From contig JAIEQQ010000420.1 of the NCBI GenBank assembly GCA_019747615.1, positions 1 through 7,279 on the forward strand: DNA of 7,279 bases, given 5' to 3'. The notes beneath the pieces are model-generated. The model was given only the letters and a program-made list of their open reading frames with translations, was not told the origin of the DNA and did no database searches. Numbering within the stretch: position 1 is the stretch's first letter; each line of letters opens with the position of its first letter. Of this stretch, positions 5,679-7,279 are shown in pieces. The translations under genes were made by a program, and so were the position numbers. Origin of the DNA: Phycisphaerales bacterium. Its GTDB lineage: Bacteria > Planctomycetota > Phycisphaerae > Phycisphaerales > UBA1924.

Positions 5679-6836
5679 ATGACCATTCACACCCCCCGCT
5701 CACTCGTGCTCTCGCTGGCGCTGGCTGCGTTCCCGCTGGCGTTCGCTCATGCTCAGCCTTCGCCTTCGCCTGAGGCGCCACCGGATGCGCCGGCACACGA
5801 ACCAGGACCGATGGGTAACGAGCCGGACGACGCGTTGCCGGGCAACGGCCCGGATCGCGGGCCGCCGGGGGGTGGGAGGCGGCTCGGTCGCGACGGGCAA
5901 GGCCCTGGCCCGCGCGCGATGGCGACGGACCCGCGCACATTCCGCGATGCGCTGAAGACGATTCTCGATCACATGCGAGAGTCCACGCCGCGACTTCAGA
6001 AAGCGGTGGATGACCTGGACGCTGGTCGCTCGATGGAAGACGTTCGCAGCGAGCTCATGGCGCACCGTTCAGAGAACAACGCGTCGCTGATGGACGCGCT
6101 GCGGCGCGTTGGGTTTGGCATCGGCTACGGCGGCGGCCCCGGGCGTCGCGGCGGGCCGGAGATGGACGATGGGCCGGGGGCGGGCGGCAACGAACGCCCC
6201 GAGCCGGGCGTCGGTCCTGGCGGGCCGGGCGGTCCTGGCGGAGGTGGGCCTGGCGGGGGCGGAAGAGGGGATCGTCCGGGTCCGGGGCGCGTGCTGAACG
6301 CTGAGGACCGCGCTCGCATCATGCAGGACATCGAGAAGCACAGCCCGGAGGTCGCTCGCCAGATCAAGGCCATGCGAGAGAAGTCCGCTGAGTCGGCCGA
6401 TCGCGTCATCGACATGCTCGCCGAGCGCATGCGCGGCATGCGCGAACTGGAACAACGCGATCCCGAGACCTTCCAACTCCGCCAGCGCGAGATCCGCGGG
6501 CTCTTTGATGTCCTGCGTCTGCGGCGCGAGTACGCCGACGCGGTGCGGGCCAAGGCCGATGAAGCTGCGCTGACCGCGCTGAAGTCTCAGCTTCGCGAAG
6601 CGGTCGGCAGTCAGTTCGATGTCAAGGCCGAGCTTGATAACCGCCAGATTGTGGAACTTGAAAAACGTCTGGAACGCTTGCGTCAGGACAAGGCGAGCAA
6701 GACCAGCAAGCGCGAGGCGATGGTCAGTGAGCAGACGAACACCATCATCCGCAACAGCGTGAACCCGCCGCGCCCGCCGGGTGGTCCCGGTGGTCCTGGT
6801 GGCGAAGGGCCGGGCGGGCCACGACCTCCTCGGTGA
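5679..6836 (+). CDS. Secreted Gly/Pro-rich helical (coiled-coil) protein, candidate extracytoplasmic sensor
   Basis: A 385-residue exported protein of unknown function. Residues 1-25 are a Sec signal peptide with predicted cleavage at AHA|QPS. Then come a Pro/Gly/Asp-rich segment (26-80), a first helical module (about 85-145, containing LQKAVDDLDAGRSMEDVRSE), and a Gly/Pro-rich linker (about 146-204) with near-collagen GGP spacing. A long charged helical module follows (207-362): the RARIMQDIEKHSPEVARQIK region, ETFQLRQREIRGLFDVLRLR, and the heptad-like IVELEKRLERLRQD with a basic end KTSKREAMVSEQ. A second Gly/Pro-rich tail closes the protein (363-385). The helical part resembles, in style only, periplasmic Spy/CnrX-type proteins and Glu/Arg-rich coiled coils seen with ECF sigma genes. 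No cysteine is present; methionines are frequent. It is the third gene of the sigma unit, 72 bp after the membrane protein. Confidence 0.82.
   Translation: MTIHTPRSLVLSLALAAFPLAFAHAQPSPSPEAPPDAPAHEPGPMGNEPDDALPGNGPDRGPPGGGRRLGRDGQGPGPRAMATDPRTFRDALKTILDHMRESTPRLQKAVDDLDAGRSMEDVRSELMAHRSENNASLMDALRRVGFGIGYGGGPGRRGGPEMDDGPGAGGNERPEPGVGPGGPGGPGGGGPGGGGRGDRPGPGRVLNAEDRARIMQDIEKHSPEVARQIKAMREKSAESADRVIDMLAERMRGMRELEQRDPETFQLRQREIRGLFDVLRLRREYADAVRAKADEAALTALKSQLREAVGSQFDVKAELDNRQIVELEKRLERLRQDKASKTSKREAMVSEQTNTIIRNSVNPPRPPGGPGGPGGEGPGGPRPPR
6213..6263 (+). repeat. Gly/Pro-coding low-complexity repeat, internal linker
   Basis: Degenerate repeats of GGTCCTGGC/GGGCCGGGC units encode roughly residues 179-195 (GPGGPGGPGGGGPGGGG). 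The repeat separates the two helical modules of the secreted protein and is prone to replication slippage. Confidence 0.7.
6774..6818 (+). repeat. Gly/Pro-coding low-complexity repeat, C-terminal tail
   Basis: GGTGGTCCC/GGTGGTCCT units encode residues 366-380 (PPGGPGGPGGEGPGG), echoing the internal linker. They lie just before the stop codon. Confidence 0.65.
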
Positions 6837-6859
6837 TCTGCGCACGGAATCTCCGCGAA

Positions 6860-6881
6860 CTGGCGGCGCGCGCGTTGCCAG
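6860..6881 (+). terminator. Hairpin after the sigma operon, possible terminator
   Basis: CTGGC and GCCAG pair, and the stem continues inward through two G-U and two C-G pairs to a CGCG tetraloop: nine pairs on the plus-strand transcript. It begins 24 bases after the stop of the secreted protein gene. No U-tract follows, so intrinsic termination is uncertain. On the minus strand the G-U pairs become A-C mismatches, so the structure favours the plus-strand message. A second small dyad, CGATT-N5-AATCG, lies at 6899-6913. Confidence 0.33.
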
Positions 6882-6933
6882 CGGTGTTGAGGGTCGATCG
6901 ATTGAGGGAATCGCGGCGTGAGTGCTCGCGTGG

Positions 6934-7279
6934 TTATGAGACGATCGAGCCAGGGGCGATTTCGCCATCGGGCTTCAGCACGATCACCTTGCGGATGACG
7001 TTCGGGTCAGCCGTCGCGGCGTCCTTGGGCACATCGCTGGCGGCCAGCAACATGCCGCGCGATTCCTCGCCGCGAATCACGCGCGGAGCGAGGTTGGCGA
7101 CGATGACGATCAACCGTCCCATCAACTGCTCAACGGTGTAGTGATCCTTGATTCCGGCACAGATTTGGCGGGGGGTGCCGCTGCCATCGTCGAGTTGAAG
7201 CTTCCAGAGCCGATCGGCTTTGGGATGCGCCTCGGCGTGCGTGATGCGAGCAACCCGGAGGTCGAGCTTCGCGAACTCG
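6934..7279 (-). CDS. metG: Methionyl-tRNA synthetase, C-terminal tRNA-binding (OB-fold) domain (5' end outside window)
   Basis: The last 114 residues of a protein ending at TAA 6934-6936. It reads as an EMAP-II/Trbp111-type tRNA-binding domain: FAKLDLRVARITHAEAHPKA, DRLWKLQLDDG, then RQICAGIKDHYTVEQLMGR, VANLAPRVIRGEESRGMLLAA and a closing PGSIVS. In bacterial MetRS this domain forms the dimer interface and strengthens tRNA binding. Against the paralogue CsaA, the CAGI and GMLLAASD motifs fit MetRS, and the CsaA-type SSAQ motif is absent. Whether it is fused to the catalytic domain or is a stand-alone MetG-beta protein depends on sequence to the right of the window. It converges on the sigma operon with a 97-bp gap. 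Confidence 0.85.
   Translation of the reverse strand, partial: EFAKLDLRVARITHAEAHPKADRLWKLQLDDGSGTPRQICAGIKDHYTVEQLMGRLIVIVANLAPRVIRGEESRGMLLAASDVPKDAATADPNVIRKVIVLKPDGEIAPGSIVS

Noticed and set aside
6213..6818. The Gly/Pro repeats considered as a CRISPR-like or mobile repeat
   Set aside because: They are in-frame, degenerate and protein-coding, with no spacers or terminal inverted repeats.
6069..6968. A 299-codon minus-strand open frame opposite the secreted protein
   Set aside because: It is antisense to the GC-rich repeat gene, has no recognisable domain, and overlaps the metG end.

Overview
The window is a GC-rich bacterial chromosome segment with densely packed genes and mostly weak Shine-Dalgarno signals. 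The protein styles (a group IV sigma factor followed by a one-helix membrane protein and a secreted Gly/Pro-rich coiled-coil protein, and an archaeal-type phosphoglycerate mutase) suggest a planctomycete, possibly Phycisphaerae-like. That placement is inference from overall character; no taxonomic marker is present.

Layout, left to right. (1) Positions 1-1216, minus strand: most of an archaeal-type 2,3-bisphosphoglycerate-independent phosphoglycerate mutase (apgM), starting at GTG and running off the left edge. (2) Positions 1217-1454: a divergent intergenic region with a perfect TTGACA box inside a short dyad. (3) Positions 1455-2309, plus strand: an uncharacterised lipoprotein of clearly lower GC than its neighbours. 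(4) Positions 2345-3817 and 3930-4262, minus strand: a class III PLP-dependent aminotransferase preceded by a small DUF4286-type protein, possibly co-transcribed. (5) Positions 4263-4449: a divergent intergenic region with a 6-bp inverted repeat. (6) Positions 4450-6836, plus strand: a three-gene unit of ECF-type sigma factor, single-pass membrane protein (start overlapping the sigma stop by 4 bp) and secreted Gly/Pro-rich helical protein. (7) Positions 6837-6933: a convergent gap with one hairpin. (8) Positions 6934-7279, minus strand: the C-terminal tRNA-binding domain of methionyl-tRNA synthetase (metG), running off the right edge.

apgM (glycolysis) and metG (translation) are housekeeping genes and the aminotransferase is a metabolic enzyme. 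The most interesting part is the sigma/membrane/secreted-protein unit. It has the topology of a trans-envelope signalling cassette (cytoplasmic sigma factor, membrane-tethered candidate anti-sigma, extracytoplasmic helical candidate sensor), reminiscent in outline of CnrY/CnrX/CnrH. However, none of its three proteins contains cysteine, and the membrane protein lacks the zinc anti-sigma motif. What it senses cannot be read from the sequence. No tRNA, rRNA, CRISPR array, insertion sequence or prophage gene was seen.
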